Source of the DNA: an uncultured Clostridia bacterium
Lineage (GTDB): Bacteria > Bacillota > Clostridia > TANB77 > CAG-508
Reading direction: 5' to 3'
Length of the DNA stretch: 29,344 nt
Assembly (NCBI GenBank): GCA_934155625.1
Contig: CAKPHD010000019.1
Coordinates: 1 to 29,344 of the forward strand
In this document: positions 20,893 through 29,300 of the stretch, in pieces
Position numbering within the stretch: the first letter of the stretch is position 1
Layout: the number at the start of each line of letters is the position of its first letter
Translations under genes and position numbers: made by a program
Notes under the pieces: generated by a model
Told to the model about the DNA's origin: nothing
Databases searched by the model: none
The model's input: the letters and a program-made list of their open reading frames with translations, nothing else

Positions 20893-21750
20893 ATGAGTTC
20901 ACTATGTATAAAAACAAACAATAAAAATATATTAGAATATTTACAAAATGAATTTTCAAGTTTCAATATGTTAAATACCTTTTACTCGAAGAAGGAATTT
21001 AAAAACTACAAAAACATAATAATACATTATACAGGAATAGACAAAGAACTTTTTTATACAAAACTTGCAACAATATTATCTTATTTAGTAATAGATTATT
21101 TTGAAACAGATATAATAAGGCAAATATTGCATTCAAATTACTTTTACTTTGAAGAATCTGAATTTAATACCATATTAAACTTATGCGAAGAAAACTTGTA
21201 TGATTCTAGTGAATTTTCTTTACCTAATCGTCAACTTTTACTATTTGACATTTTTTACGAATACATTTCAACTCATCACTCTCTAGTATTATCTGGCTTT
21301 ATAAATTTTAGACTTAATAAATATAGAAAATTAATCGAAGATTTAGTAGATTTATCCGTTAATGAATTTATTATAGAAAGAGAATATTTAGAATTTGTAT
21401 CACTTTTACGATTATATATAAATTCACAACCGCCATCTGATACAATAATTCATGTTATATCTTTTGAAAACCAAATCATACTATTAGATGATACTATGAG
21501 AAAAATATCAATAGATAAAAACTCTTTAAAAGCAAAATATTTATCAGATGTATCTTTCTCAACTAATGACTATATCTTAAATACTTTGTTAACTCTATTA
21601 CCAAAGAAAATTCATTTGCACATTATTTCTGCTTCTGGTAATTCTGAATTTTTAAATACTTTACAACTTATTTTTGAAAATCGTATTGACATTTGCTATG
21701 ATTGCAATATTTGCAATATGTATAAAAAAATTAATGTAAAAAATAAATAA
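20893..21750 (+). CDS. ytxC: YtxC-like sporulation protein
   Basis: The 285 residues match the size and general appearance of the YtxC family (putative sporulation protein): a mixed helical protein with FDIFYEYISTHHSLVLSGFINFRL in the middle and a C-terminal cysteine cluster CYDCNIC near 271-277. Its molecular function is unknown. AAGGAGC lies upstream of the ATG. In Bacillus ytxC lies upstream of thrS and infC; here infC is about 3.5 kb away in the opposite direction and thrS is absent from the window, suggesting a rearranged version of that neighbourhood. The family assignment rests on recognition of the pattern, not on a search. Confidence 0.72.
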   Translation: MSSLCIKTNNKNILEYLQNEFSSFNMLNTFYSKKEFKNYKNIIIHYTGIDKELFYTKLATILSYLVIDYFETDIIRQILHSNYFYFEESEFNTILNLCEENLYDSSEFSLPNRQLLLFDIFYEYISTHHSLVLSGFINFRLNKYRKLIEDLVDLSVNEFIIEREYLEFVSLLRLYINSQPPSDTIIHVISFENQIILLDDTMRKISIDKNSLKAKYLSDVSFSTNDYILNTLLTLLPKKIHLHIISASGNSEFLNTLQLIFENRIDICYDCNICNMYKKINVKNK

Positions 21751-21785
21751 ACCTCTAGTCTTAGTTTTATTCTAACACTAGAGGT
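21751..21785. terminator. Bidirectional terminator between ytxC and the symporter
   Basis: ACCTCTAGT (21751-21759) and ACTAGAGGT (21777-21785) are a perfect inverted repeat between convergent genes, with A/T-rich flanks giving U-rich tails both ways. Confidence 0.85.
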
Positions 21786-21817
21786 ATTTATTTGCATCCT
21801 TTATAATTATTTTATGT

Positions 21818-23110
21818 CTATATATTTACTTTTTCTTTAATTTCATTCATTTCTTCATTGCTACCTTTAATCCAGTCTTTCCCATCAACTATTCTTGTTA
21901 CAAGCATTGATGAAACTGTATCTCCTACAACATTAAGCATTGTTGCAGGTGCGTCTATTATAGTTGCTACCATTGTAAGTATTGGTAATGCTGTAACTGG
22001 AAATCCCATCATTGTTATAATTAACATTTCTGAAATTGTTCCTCCACCTATTGGAACTCCTGTAATTAACAAATTGGCAATTATTGCAACACCTAAAACT
22101 TGCAATATGCTTCCAGGTGTGTTTATTGTTGTTCCAAATAGACAAACTAAAAACATAATTTTAAATACTGAGCCTATCATTGAACCATCTTTATGGAAGC
22201 TTGTTCCCATTGGTATTGTTGTTTCTGCAATATCATCTGGTACTCCCATTTTTTTAGCGCATTCTACATTTACAGGTATACATGCTGCACTTGAACATGT
22301 TGCAAGAGATGTTAAAGTTGATGGTACTGCATTCTTCCAAAATGCTTTTACTCCTACTTTTCCTCCAGCTATAAATGCGTATATTGTATAAAATACAAAG
22401 TAAAATGCTACTGCTACAATTGTATATACTACAAATGTTTTTAAATATCCAACTGCTATTGATGCTCCAAATGTTCCTATTAGTGCTGCAAAGTAACATC
22501 CTAGTCCTATTGGTGCATAATACATTATGATTTTTACAACATTTTGTAATACTTCATTTGCAGATATTAAAAGCTCTAATACTTTTTTTCCCTTTTCTTC
22601 TGACATTTTTATTGCTATTCCACAAATTATTGAAGCAACTAATATTGCTATTATATTATCTTTTGATAATAATTTATTAAAATCATTTACAGTTAATAAC
22701 TGAACTGTTCTGTCTGCAATAGTTAATTCTTCTTCCTCTGTTTCATCTGTGTTGGCAGATTCTTCTAAAGATGTTTTTATTTTTTCTCCATCTTCTGGAT
22801 TAACTAATTTTACAAAGTATGTGCTAACAAATCCTACTAATACAGCTATTAGTGAAGTTACTGCAAATACAGCAAATATTGTAATCATAATTTTTCCAAG
22901 TCTTTTTGGATTTTCCATCTTTGCAATGGATGTTGTTATTGTTAAAAATATAAGTGGCACAATGATAACTAATAATAAATTTAAAAATATATTTCCTAAA
23001 GGTTGCAATATAGTTGCTTTTTCTTGGAATATAATTCCTACGATTGCACCAACAATAATAGCAACTAAAAGAATTATTGTTGATTTGTAATTTGATAAAA
23101 ATTTTTTCAT
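21818..23110 (-). CDS. Dicarboxylate/amino acid:cation symporter family protein
   Basis: This belongs to the DAACS (GltP/GltPh, SLC1) family of elevator transporters. The 430 residues have eight or so membrane helices and two re-entrant hairpins: HP1 with the serine-rich TCSSAACIP at 271-279, and HP2 near GVPIGGGTISEM at 351-362. The helix 7 motif, NMDGT in GltPh, reads HKDGS at 306-310. In helix 8, IIDAPATMLNVVGD keeps the substrate Asp (386) and Asn (393), but the Arg that binds the side-chain carboxylate of aspartate is Ala389. This argues against a dicarboxylate substrate and for a neutral amino acid. An acidic extracellular loop (EETEEEE-like) lies at about 117-129. GAGGTAG precedes the ATG. 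Confidence 0.9.
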   Translation of the reverse strand: MKKFLSNYKSTIILLVAIIVGAIVGIIFQEKATILQPLGNIFLNLLLVIIVPLIFLTITTSIAKMENPKRLGKIMITIFAVFAVTSLIAVLVGFVSTYFVKLVNPEDGEKIKTSLEESANTDETEEEELTIADRTVQLLTVNDFNKLLSKDNIIAILVASIICGIAIKMSEEKGKKVLELLISANEVLQNVVKIIMYYAPIGLGCYFAALIGTFGASIAVGYLKTFVVYTIVAVAFYFVFYTIYAFIAGGKVGVKAFWKNAVPSTLTSLATCSSAACIPVNVECAKKMGVPDDIAETTIPMGTSFHKDGSMIGSVFKIMFLVCLFGTTINTPGSILQVLGVAIIANLLITGVPIGGGTISEMLIITMMGFPVTALPILTMVATIIDAPATMLNVVGDTVSSMLVTRIVDGKDWIKGSNEEMNEIKEKVNI

Positions 23111-23172
23111 AATACTACCTCATTTCGATAAAGGCAACTGAAAATATAATTATATCTCCAGGATTTGTGACT

Positions 23173-23201
23173 ATTATATATAATATTATTTACTTTTGCA
23201 A
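23173..23201 (-). promoter_or_regulatory. Promoter of the symporter gene
   Basis: On the minus strand TTGCAA (23196-23201) and TATAAT (23173-23178) are 17 bp apart; the transcript would have a leader of about 55 bases. Confidence 0.75.
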
Positions 23202-23228
23202 TAGTTTAGAACAACTTTTTAATTTTTA

Positions 23229-23256
23229 TTGACATTTTTTTATAACTTTGATATTA
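23229..23256 (+). promoter_or_regulatory. Promoter of the Asn/Thr-rich surface protein gene
   Basis: TTGACA at 23229-23234 and TATTAT at 23251-23256 are 16 bp apart, with an AGGAGG ribosome binding site further downstream. Confidence 0.65.
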
Positions 23257-23309
23257 TAGTTTAAGAATTTAAGTTGTAAAATTATACATTATATAGGAGG
23301 TATTTACAA

Positions 23310-23648
23310 ATGTCAAAATCTTTGAAATTTATTATTATATTAGCAGTAGCTTTCGCAACAATTTTCAACTATTCTTATTCTTTTGCAGCTGTAAACATGA
23401 ATACTACTGGAACTAACACCAATTCAAATACCAACACAACTAATACTAATAGTTCTAGTACTAACACATCTAACACAAATACAGCAAACACAAGTACTTC
23501 TAACACAAGCTCTTCTACTTTATCATCTACTGTAACTACATCTAGTTTTGATTTAGAATTAACTAACATTTTATGTATCGCTTTAATTGTTGTAGGAGTA
23601 TTACTAATACTATTAGGAATCGCAATATTAATTAGATTAAGAAGATAA
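23310..23648 (+). CDS. Small secreted/membrane protein with an Asn/Thr/Ser repeat region
   Basis: I recognise no family. The 112 residues comprise a signal peptide (basic start, hydrophobic core to about 22, likely cleavage after SYSFA at 22-26), a low-complexity segment of about 50 residues made almost only of Asn, Thr and Ser (NTNTTNTNSSS-type units), and a C-terminal membrane helix at about 87-108 ending in basic RLRR. The mature protein would be a short flexible spacer anchored outside the membrane. AGGAGG lies eight to nine bases before the ATG. It has its own promoter and terminator. Repeat-based length variation between strains would be expected. Confidence 0.78.
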   Translation: MSKSLKFIIILAVAFATIFNYSYSFAAVNMNTTGTNTNSNTNTTNTNSSSTNTSNTNTANTSTSNTSSSTLSSTVTTSSFDLELTNILCIALIVVGVLLILLGIAILIRLRR

Positions 23649-23663
23649 ATTTATATATAAAAT

Positions 23664-23690
23664 GACCTAGAATATCTAGGTCGTTTTTTT
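23664..23690. terminator. Terminator between the surface protein gene and sleB
   Basis: GACCTAG (23664-23670) pairs with CTAGGTC (23676-23682), followed by seven T residues. It serves the + strand gene and overlaps the end of the convergent sleB gene. Confidence 0.88.
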
Positions 23691-24366
23691 ATTTACAAAA
23701 TCTATGCTTTCCAATAGTAACAGTAAGCGGTCTAGACCAAATCCATTTATTAGTTGCAGTACTTGGATTAAAATAATATATTGCTCCATATGATGGATCC
23801 CATCCATTTAAGGCGTCTTGTGCTGCTTTTTTTGATGTACTATCTGGATTTAAATTTATTTGACCATCAGATACAGCATCAAAAGCTCCACTTTGATAAA
23901 TTACTCCTGCAATTGTATTAGGAAATTTACTACTTTTTACTCTATTTAATATTACAGCACCTACTGCAACTTGTCCTGCATATGGCTCTCCTCTAGCCTC
24001 TCCATATATTGCTCTTGCTAACAAATTCACATTTGACGAATTGTTGCTTGAAGAACTACTTGATGATGAACTAGTCATTATCCCCATTGCATTTAATGTT
24101 TTTGTCCCTGCAATTCCATCTACAGTCAAACCATTTTTCTGTTGAAATTTCTTTACTGCTGATATTGTTTGACTTCCATATATTCCATCAACACTTCCTG
24201 TATAATATCCCCATCTTTTTAATTTATCTTGAATTGTCCTTACTTCGCTTCCTCTTGAGCCATACTTAGACAATGCTAATACCTCTGTATTTTTTATCGC
24301 TAGCACCGTTATAAATGAAATTACCAATAACATTACTGCTATAAATCCGATTATTTTCTTTTTCAT
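23689..24366 (-). CDS. sleB: SleB-type spore cortex-lytic hydrolase
   Basis: SleB degrades cortex peptidoglycan containing muramic-delta-lactam during germination. The 225 residues have an N-terminal signal/anchor helix (5-25), a peptidoglycan-binding domain at about 34-93 (RGSEVRTIQDKLKRWGYYTG, then VDGIAGTKT), a poly-Ser linker at 99-112, and a Hydrolase_2 catalytic domain from about 113 with Glu123 in IYGEARGE and AVGAVILNR. AAAGGGTG precedes the ATG. It lies 74 bases after rnhA. CwlJ/SleB-like vegetative hydrolases are possible, but the domain order matches SleB. No YpeB partner gene is adjacent. Confidence 0.9.
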   Translation of the reverse strand: MKKKIIGFIAVMLLVISFITVLAIKNTEVLALSKYGSRGSEVRTIQDKLKRWGYYTGSVDGIYGSQTISAVKKFQQKNGLTVDGIAGTKTLNAMGIMTSSSSSSSSSNNSSNVNLLARAIYGEARGEPYAGQVAVGAVILNRVKSSKFPNTIAGVIYQSGAFDAVSDGQINLNPDSTSKKAAQDALNGWDPSYGAIYYFNPSTATNKWIWSRPLTVTIGKHRFCK

Positions 24367-24440
24367 CTAATCACCCTTTGCATAAAATTTCTATTATTTT
24401 ATACAAATTGGAATTTTTTATACAAGAACCATTAAATAAT

Positions 24441-24878
24441 TTATAGTTTATTTATTGCTTCGCGTGCCATTTCATCACATCTATTATTAAACTCATTATC
24501 AGCATGCCCTTTAACCTTTATAAACTCAACTTTATGCTTTTGAGTCAAAGCATATAATTCTTGCCAAAGTTCTTTATTCTTAACAGCTGAACCATTAGCA
24601 GTTTTCCATCCATTTTTCATCCAGTTATATATCCAACCTTGTTTAAAAGCATTTACAGTATATGCACTGTCACTATAAACTTGAACATCGCTTTCAACTT
24701 TCAAGCACTTTAATGCTTCTACAACTGCTGTGATTTCCATTATATTATTTGTTGTTTGTTTCATTCCTCCAGAAATTTCTTTTTTTGCATCTTTATACAT
24801 CAGTATTGCTCCCCAACCTCCTGGGCCTGGATTTCCAGAACATGCACCGTCTGTATATATTATAATTTTTTCTGACAT
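24441..24878 (-). CDS. rnhA: Ribonuclease HI
   Basis: RNase HI cleaves the RNA strand of RNA-DNA hybrids. The 145 residues show the opening IYTDGACSGNPGPGGWG and the carboxylates Asp10, Glu48, Asp70 and Asp135, with the catalytic His at 125 in KVKGHADNEFNNRCDE. The basic handle WMKNGWKTANGSAVKNKELW is present, as in E. coli type 1. GGAGG precedes the ATG. The promoter lies in the divergent region shared with tmcAL. Confidence 0.96.
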   Translation of the reverse strand: MSEKIIIYTDGACSGNPGPGGWGAILMYKDAKKEISGGMKQTTNNIMEITAVVEALKCLKVESDVQVYSDSAYTVNAFKQGWIYNWMKNGWKTANGSAVKNKELWQELYALTQKHKVEFIKVKGHADNEFNNRCDEMAREAINKL

Positions 24879-24910
24879 TATATTTCCTCCATCTTTTTAT
24901 AAATTGCCTC

Positions 24911-24938
24911 TTGTTTTTTTACATATTTGTGATAAAAT
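24911..24938 (+). promoter_or_regulatory. Promoter of tmcAL (extended -10)
   Basis: TTGTTT at 24911-24916 and TAAAAT at 24933-24938 are 16 bp apart with TG before the -10. The -10 overlaps that of the divergent rnhA promoter. Confidence 0.55.
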
Positions 24939-24965
24939 TATACCAATAATTTTAGAAATTTTCAA
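24937..24965 (-). promoter_or_regulatory. Promoter of rnhA
   Basis: On the minus strand TTGAAA (24960-24965) and TATAAT (24937-24942) are 17 bp apart, with TGG just before the -10 (extended -10). Confidence 0.72.
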
Positions 24966-24984
24966 TATATTTTAGGAGGTTTTA

Positions 24985-26226
24985 ATGAGCAACGTTTTAG
25001 GAATTGTAGCAGAATACAATCCATTCCATAATGGTCATCTGCACCATTTAATTGAATCTAAAAATTTAACTAATTCTGATTATACAATAGCTGTAATGTC
25101 TGGTAACTTCACTCAAAGAGGTGATGTTTCTATTATTGACAAATGGTCTAGAGCTCAAATGGCTATTGAAAATGGTGTTGATTTAGTTATTGAACTTCCT
25201 ACAATTTATGCAATTTCAAGTGCTGAAAATTTTGCCTCTGGAGCTATCAAAATTTTAGATTCACTTGGAATAGTAGACTTTATTTCTTTTGGTAGTGAAT
25301 GTAATGATATTTCTATTTTAAATGAAGTTACAGATGTATTAACTAATGAACCATCAGAATATAAATCTTTATTATCTCATGAATTATCAAGAGGTATATC
25401 ATTTCCAAAAGCTCGTGAAAGAGCCTTAATGATGTATTTAAACGACGTCCGCAGGTTTAATAATGTACTTTCTTCCCCTAATAATATTTTAGGAATAGAA
25501 TATTTAAAAGCATTAGATAGACAAAATAGCAAAATTCATCCTATAACTATAAAACGAAAAGGTGCTGCCTATAATGATGATTCAATTCCTTTAGATTCTG
25601 GATTTGCAAGTGCTACATCTATTCGTAACCTTTGCCAATCTCATGATATTAGCATCTTACAAAATTTTATGCCAGAAAATTCATTTTATATTTTGCAAGA
25701 TTGCTTAGAAAATGGTCATCTTGTTAAAAATATTTCAGAATTTGATAAACTTATAATTTTTACTTTAAGACAAATGTCAACTGATGAAATTGCTAATCTT
25801 CCAGATGTTTCAGAAGGACTGGAATTTGCTATCAAATCAGCTGTTAATCAATGTAATACTACTGCTGAATTATTATCTATTATTAATACCAAAAGATATA
25901 CTCAAACTAGATTAAAACGCATTTTTTTATATGCCCTTCTTGGTATTACCAAAAAAGATATGCAAATTTCAAAAACAATAAAACCTTATATTAGAATTTT
26001 AGGCTTTAATGATAAAGGACGTGAATTAATTAGTGAAATTTCAAAACATAATCGCAAATTAACTATTATTTCTTCTGTAAAGAAATTTATGGATGGTAAC
26101 TCTAATAAAAATTTAAAGCTTATGCTTGAAAAAGATATTTGGGCTACTAATGTTTATACTTTAGCTTATGAATATGATTCTATTGGTAATTTAGATTATA
26201 CTCATAATTTAGTAATTAAAAAATAA
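24985..26226 (+). CDS. tmcAL: tRNA(Met) cytidine acetate ligase TmcAL
   Basis: TmcAL (YlbM) makes N4-acetylcytidine at the wobble position of elongator tRNA-Met from acetate and ATP. The 413 residues begin with the nucleotidyltransferase-like GIVAEYNPFHNGHLHHL, containing the HxGH motif at 15-18. SGNFTQRGDVSIIDKWSRA (about 39-57), LGIEYLKAL and SATSIR are further family signatures. The length equals that of Bacillus TmcAL (about 415). AGGAGG precedes the ATG. Confidence 0.94.
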   Translation: MSNVLGIVAEYNPFHNGHLHHLIESKNLTNSDYTIAVMSGNFTQRGDVSIIDKWSRAQMAIENGVDLVIELPTIYAISSAENFASGAIKILDSLGIVDFISFGSECNDISILNEVTDVLTNEPSEYKSLLSHELSRGISFPKARERALMMYLNDVRRFNNVLSSPNNILGIEYLKALDRQNSKIHPITIKRKGAAYNDDSIPLDSGFASATSIRNLCQSHDISILQNFMPENSFYILQDCLENGHLVKNISEFDKLIIFTLRQMSTDEIANLPDVSEGLEFAIKSAVNQCNTTAELLSIINTKRYTQTRLKRIFLYALLGITKKDMQISKTIKPYIRILGFNDKGRELISEISKHNRKLTIISSVKKFMDGNSNKNLKLMLEKDIWATNVYTLAYEYDSIGNLDYTHNLVIKK

Positions 26227-26260
26227 TAATGGAACTATATAAATTTCCATTATTATTTTT
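26225..26260 (+). terminator. Terminator after tmcAL
   Basis: AATAATGGAA (26225-26234) pairs with TTCCATTATT (26245-26254), followed by ATTTTTG; the stem starts within the stop codon. Confidence 0.82.
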
Positions 26261-26271
26261 GTTAAAACTAC

Positions 26272-26302
26272 AAAAAGAGAATTTCTTTCGAAATTCTCTT
26301 TT
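26272..26302. terminator. Terminator after the large surface protein gene
   Basis: AAAAGAGAATTTC (26273-26285) pairs perfectly with GAAATTCTCTTTT (26290-26302) around a TTTC loop. Runs of A on the left give a U-tract for - strand transcripts; the hairpin may work both ways. Confidence 0.85.
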
Positions 26303-26307
26303 AATTA

Positions 26308-29300
26308 TTAATTGTTCCAGTATGTTATATTAACATCTGTGCTTCTTTCAACTTTAGTTAAGTCAATATAGTATCCTTTTGAATCTTTCTTTAAGTAACC
26401 TGCGCTCTGTGCAGTACTTATTGAACTATAAGTTTTTTCTCCGATTTTTAATTCAAATTCTTTGCTTGTATTAATGTTTCCAAGTTCAACTCTTCTTGCT
26501 TTAGATTCTTCTACTGTTATTGCTCTATTTTCTTCATTTTCTGATGAAGAATCTATAGATGTATTTAAGAAATCTGTTAAGTCGCTTTCTGTTATTTCTC
26601 CTGTTTTACTTCCATCTGCATAACTATATGCACCTGGTACTATTTTTCCATTGTCTGTAATTAACTTATATAATGCTTTTTGTTGCCAATTATTGTTGTT
26701 GCATGCATTTACATTCTCTTCAGTTGGATCTAACATTGCTACTGCTTCATTTCCACTTAAACCAATTCCTATTGTAAATGCTTTAGCTGTTTTATCAGTG
26801 TTTTGATAATATTTATTTGTTATTTGGTCTTTATAGTATTTAGCAGTTCTTAATGTCCAATAATAGTAATTCTCGTCTGTTTCTTTTGTATATCCATGTC
26901 CATTAAGCTTTCCAGTTGCAGTTTCACTGGCATAATAATATGTTGGTTCTCCATCTGTTACTAAGATTAATAATGGTGTACGAGTTATAGTCTTTGTTGT
27001 TCCGTCTTTTAAAGTAACTGTTGCTGTTGTTGTATTCTGATTACTTGTAAGCATTTCTGCACCTAATTTTATACCTGATTGTGTATTAGTTCCTCCTGTT
27101 ACTTGTCTTGATAATTTATTTCCAACATTAGATTTTATTGTCTGGCTACTTCCATTCCACCAATCACCTGCTGAATATTCTCTTGTTAAATAATTTATAC
27201 CTTGAGCATAATTTCCTAATGGTATAATTGTTGATGCATCTCCACTAAATCCAACTACCCCTACTCTACTGTCTTTATTTTTGCTCATTATAGTTTTTAT
27301 AGAACTATTTACTGCATTCACCATAGCTTTAGCTCTACTGTCTTCTACTGCCGTTTCATTTTTTCCTTCTAAAGTATATGTCATACTTCCAGAAGTATCT
27401 AATACAAATACTACATCCATTGGTGTTGATACTGTATCTGTTGAAGATGTAATACTTTTTACTGTTATGCTTCCTCTTTGACCAATTTCAATATCTTCTA
27501 ATTTTATTGTTGAGTCTGAGCTTACTTTATCTGTAAAAGCTGTATTAGTAATTTCTGTTAATGATGAAATCTTTCTGATTACACCATCTATATGATATCC
27601 ATCAGATTCATTCTTTATTACATACCATACTACAACTTCATCATCAGCTAATGTTGTTCCATTTGTTTTTAATGCATCGACTAATTGAGTTCTTGTTATT
27701 CCTTTTGCAACCATGTCTGTTATTATATTATTATTTTTTATCAAATAATATAGATCATCATTCTTTAAGTTTGCATTAGTATCATAGTGTAAATCTGAGC
27801 TATTTAAGTAAACTGTTCCTAGTTCTCCTGTATATAGTGATGCATCATATCCAGTTCCACTACCTTCATATGGTACTTTTCCATCTTTTCTTACAAATAG
27901 TTTTGCAGTATATGCTGTTGTTCCATCAATTGTCTTGTTGCATATATCTTTATATTCTGCTTCTGCTACAACTGTTGCTTTTATTATTAATTCTCTTGTT
28001 TTCCCTGCTGCTAAGTCTTTTACTTCCCATGTTACTACTGATTGTTCTTTATCATTTTTAGTAACTGTCCAATTGTCTCCTTTGTCAGTTGTTCCACTTT
28101 CTCCAGTTTTTCCATCAACTGTATTTAATGTTAATCTTAATGGAATTTCGTCTGTAACTGTTTTTGAAATTGGCTCACTTCCAGCATTTTTTAATGTAAT
28201 TTTATAATATACTGTTTCATTTGCTGCAAATGTATCTTTATTTGTAGCTGGACTTCCAATGTTGCCATTTGCATCTGCTTTATATGCTGTTTTATTTATT
28301 AATTCATTTGCTCTATTTGTTACAGTTAGACCTTCTTCTGATACCTTTTCATATCCTGTTGGTACTGTCTTTTCTGTTGCAGTATAAGATATTTTTCTTC
28401 CTTCTGCATCATATTTAGGTAAATTTTCAGTTCTTGACCATGAATCAGCTGTCTTTGTTCCTGTCACCTTATAATCTATACCATTTACTGTTAATATTAT
28501 GCTATCTGGTCTTGTATTGAATGTATTATTGTTGTCTTCCCATACTTTTACAATTGTAATATCTGCTTTTTCTGTTAATCGGCTTGGATCAAATGTATTT
28601 GTGATTATTCCATTTTTTATTGATTTATTGTATAAATCTAATTTAGCTTGATCTTCAGCATTTACTGCAACTTCATCAATTATATATGTGATTTTGTTTC
28701 CATTCTCGTCATATAATGGTAACTCTGTAAATGTATGTTTCCAATCTTCGTTTGCTGTTACTACTTGTTCTGCTACTACCATATCACCATTTTTTACTTG
28801 TAGTTTTATTGATGTTAATGTATTTGCTTTAGCTGCATCACTATCCATATTTGCCCATACTTTTGTTACTGATACTTCTGTATTTGGATTTTTTACAATT
28901 GTATTATCTTCATCATTATCTGTAGTTCCATCTTTTGCTGTTGCAGTTGCTACATTTCTTATTTTTCCTTCAGCCTTTACATCTTCTGCAGTTACTGTGT
29001 AATAAACTTTTATTTCAACATAATTATCTGGTTCTAATGAGTCTATTGTATATACAGTATCTCCTGCATTTACATCTTTATCATCATATTTAACTTTTAA
29101 TGAATCTGTTATTTTTATACCTTCTAAAGTTGTATTTCCTGTATTTGTTACCTTTATTGTATATTCTATAACATCCTCTGGTCTCACTTTTGTTGTATCT
29201 TTTATATTTGTAAATTCTTCTGCATCTTTTACTTTTACTGCTGTTGCATTTTTATTTACTAATATATCTGGTTGTTTTTCTACTGGAACATCTATTTCTG

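Noticed and set aside
23375..23569. 64-aa Val/Leu-rich open frame antisense to the Asn/Thr-rich gene
   Set aside because: It is the mirror of the Asn/Thr codon repeats and has no translation signals.
24367..24440. Sigma-G promoter for sleB
   Set aside because: GTATAAAA occurs twice, but no correctly spaced -35/-10 pair matching the sigma-G pattern could be found.
29185..29187. GTG as start of the large surface protein
   Set aside because: The frame continues open and with homologous DUF11 repeat sequence to the window edge, so this is an internal Val codon.
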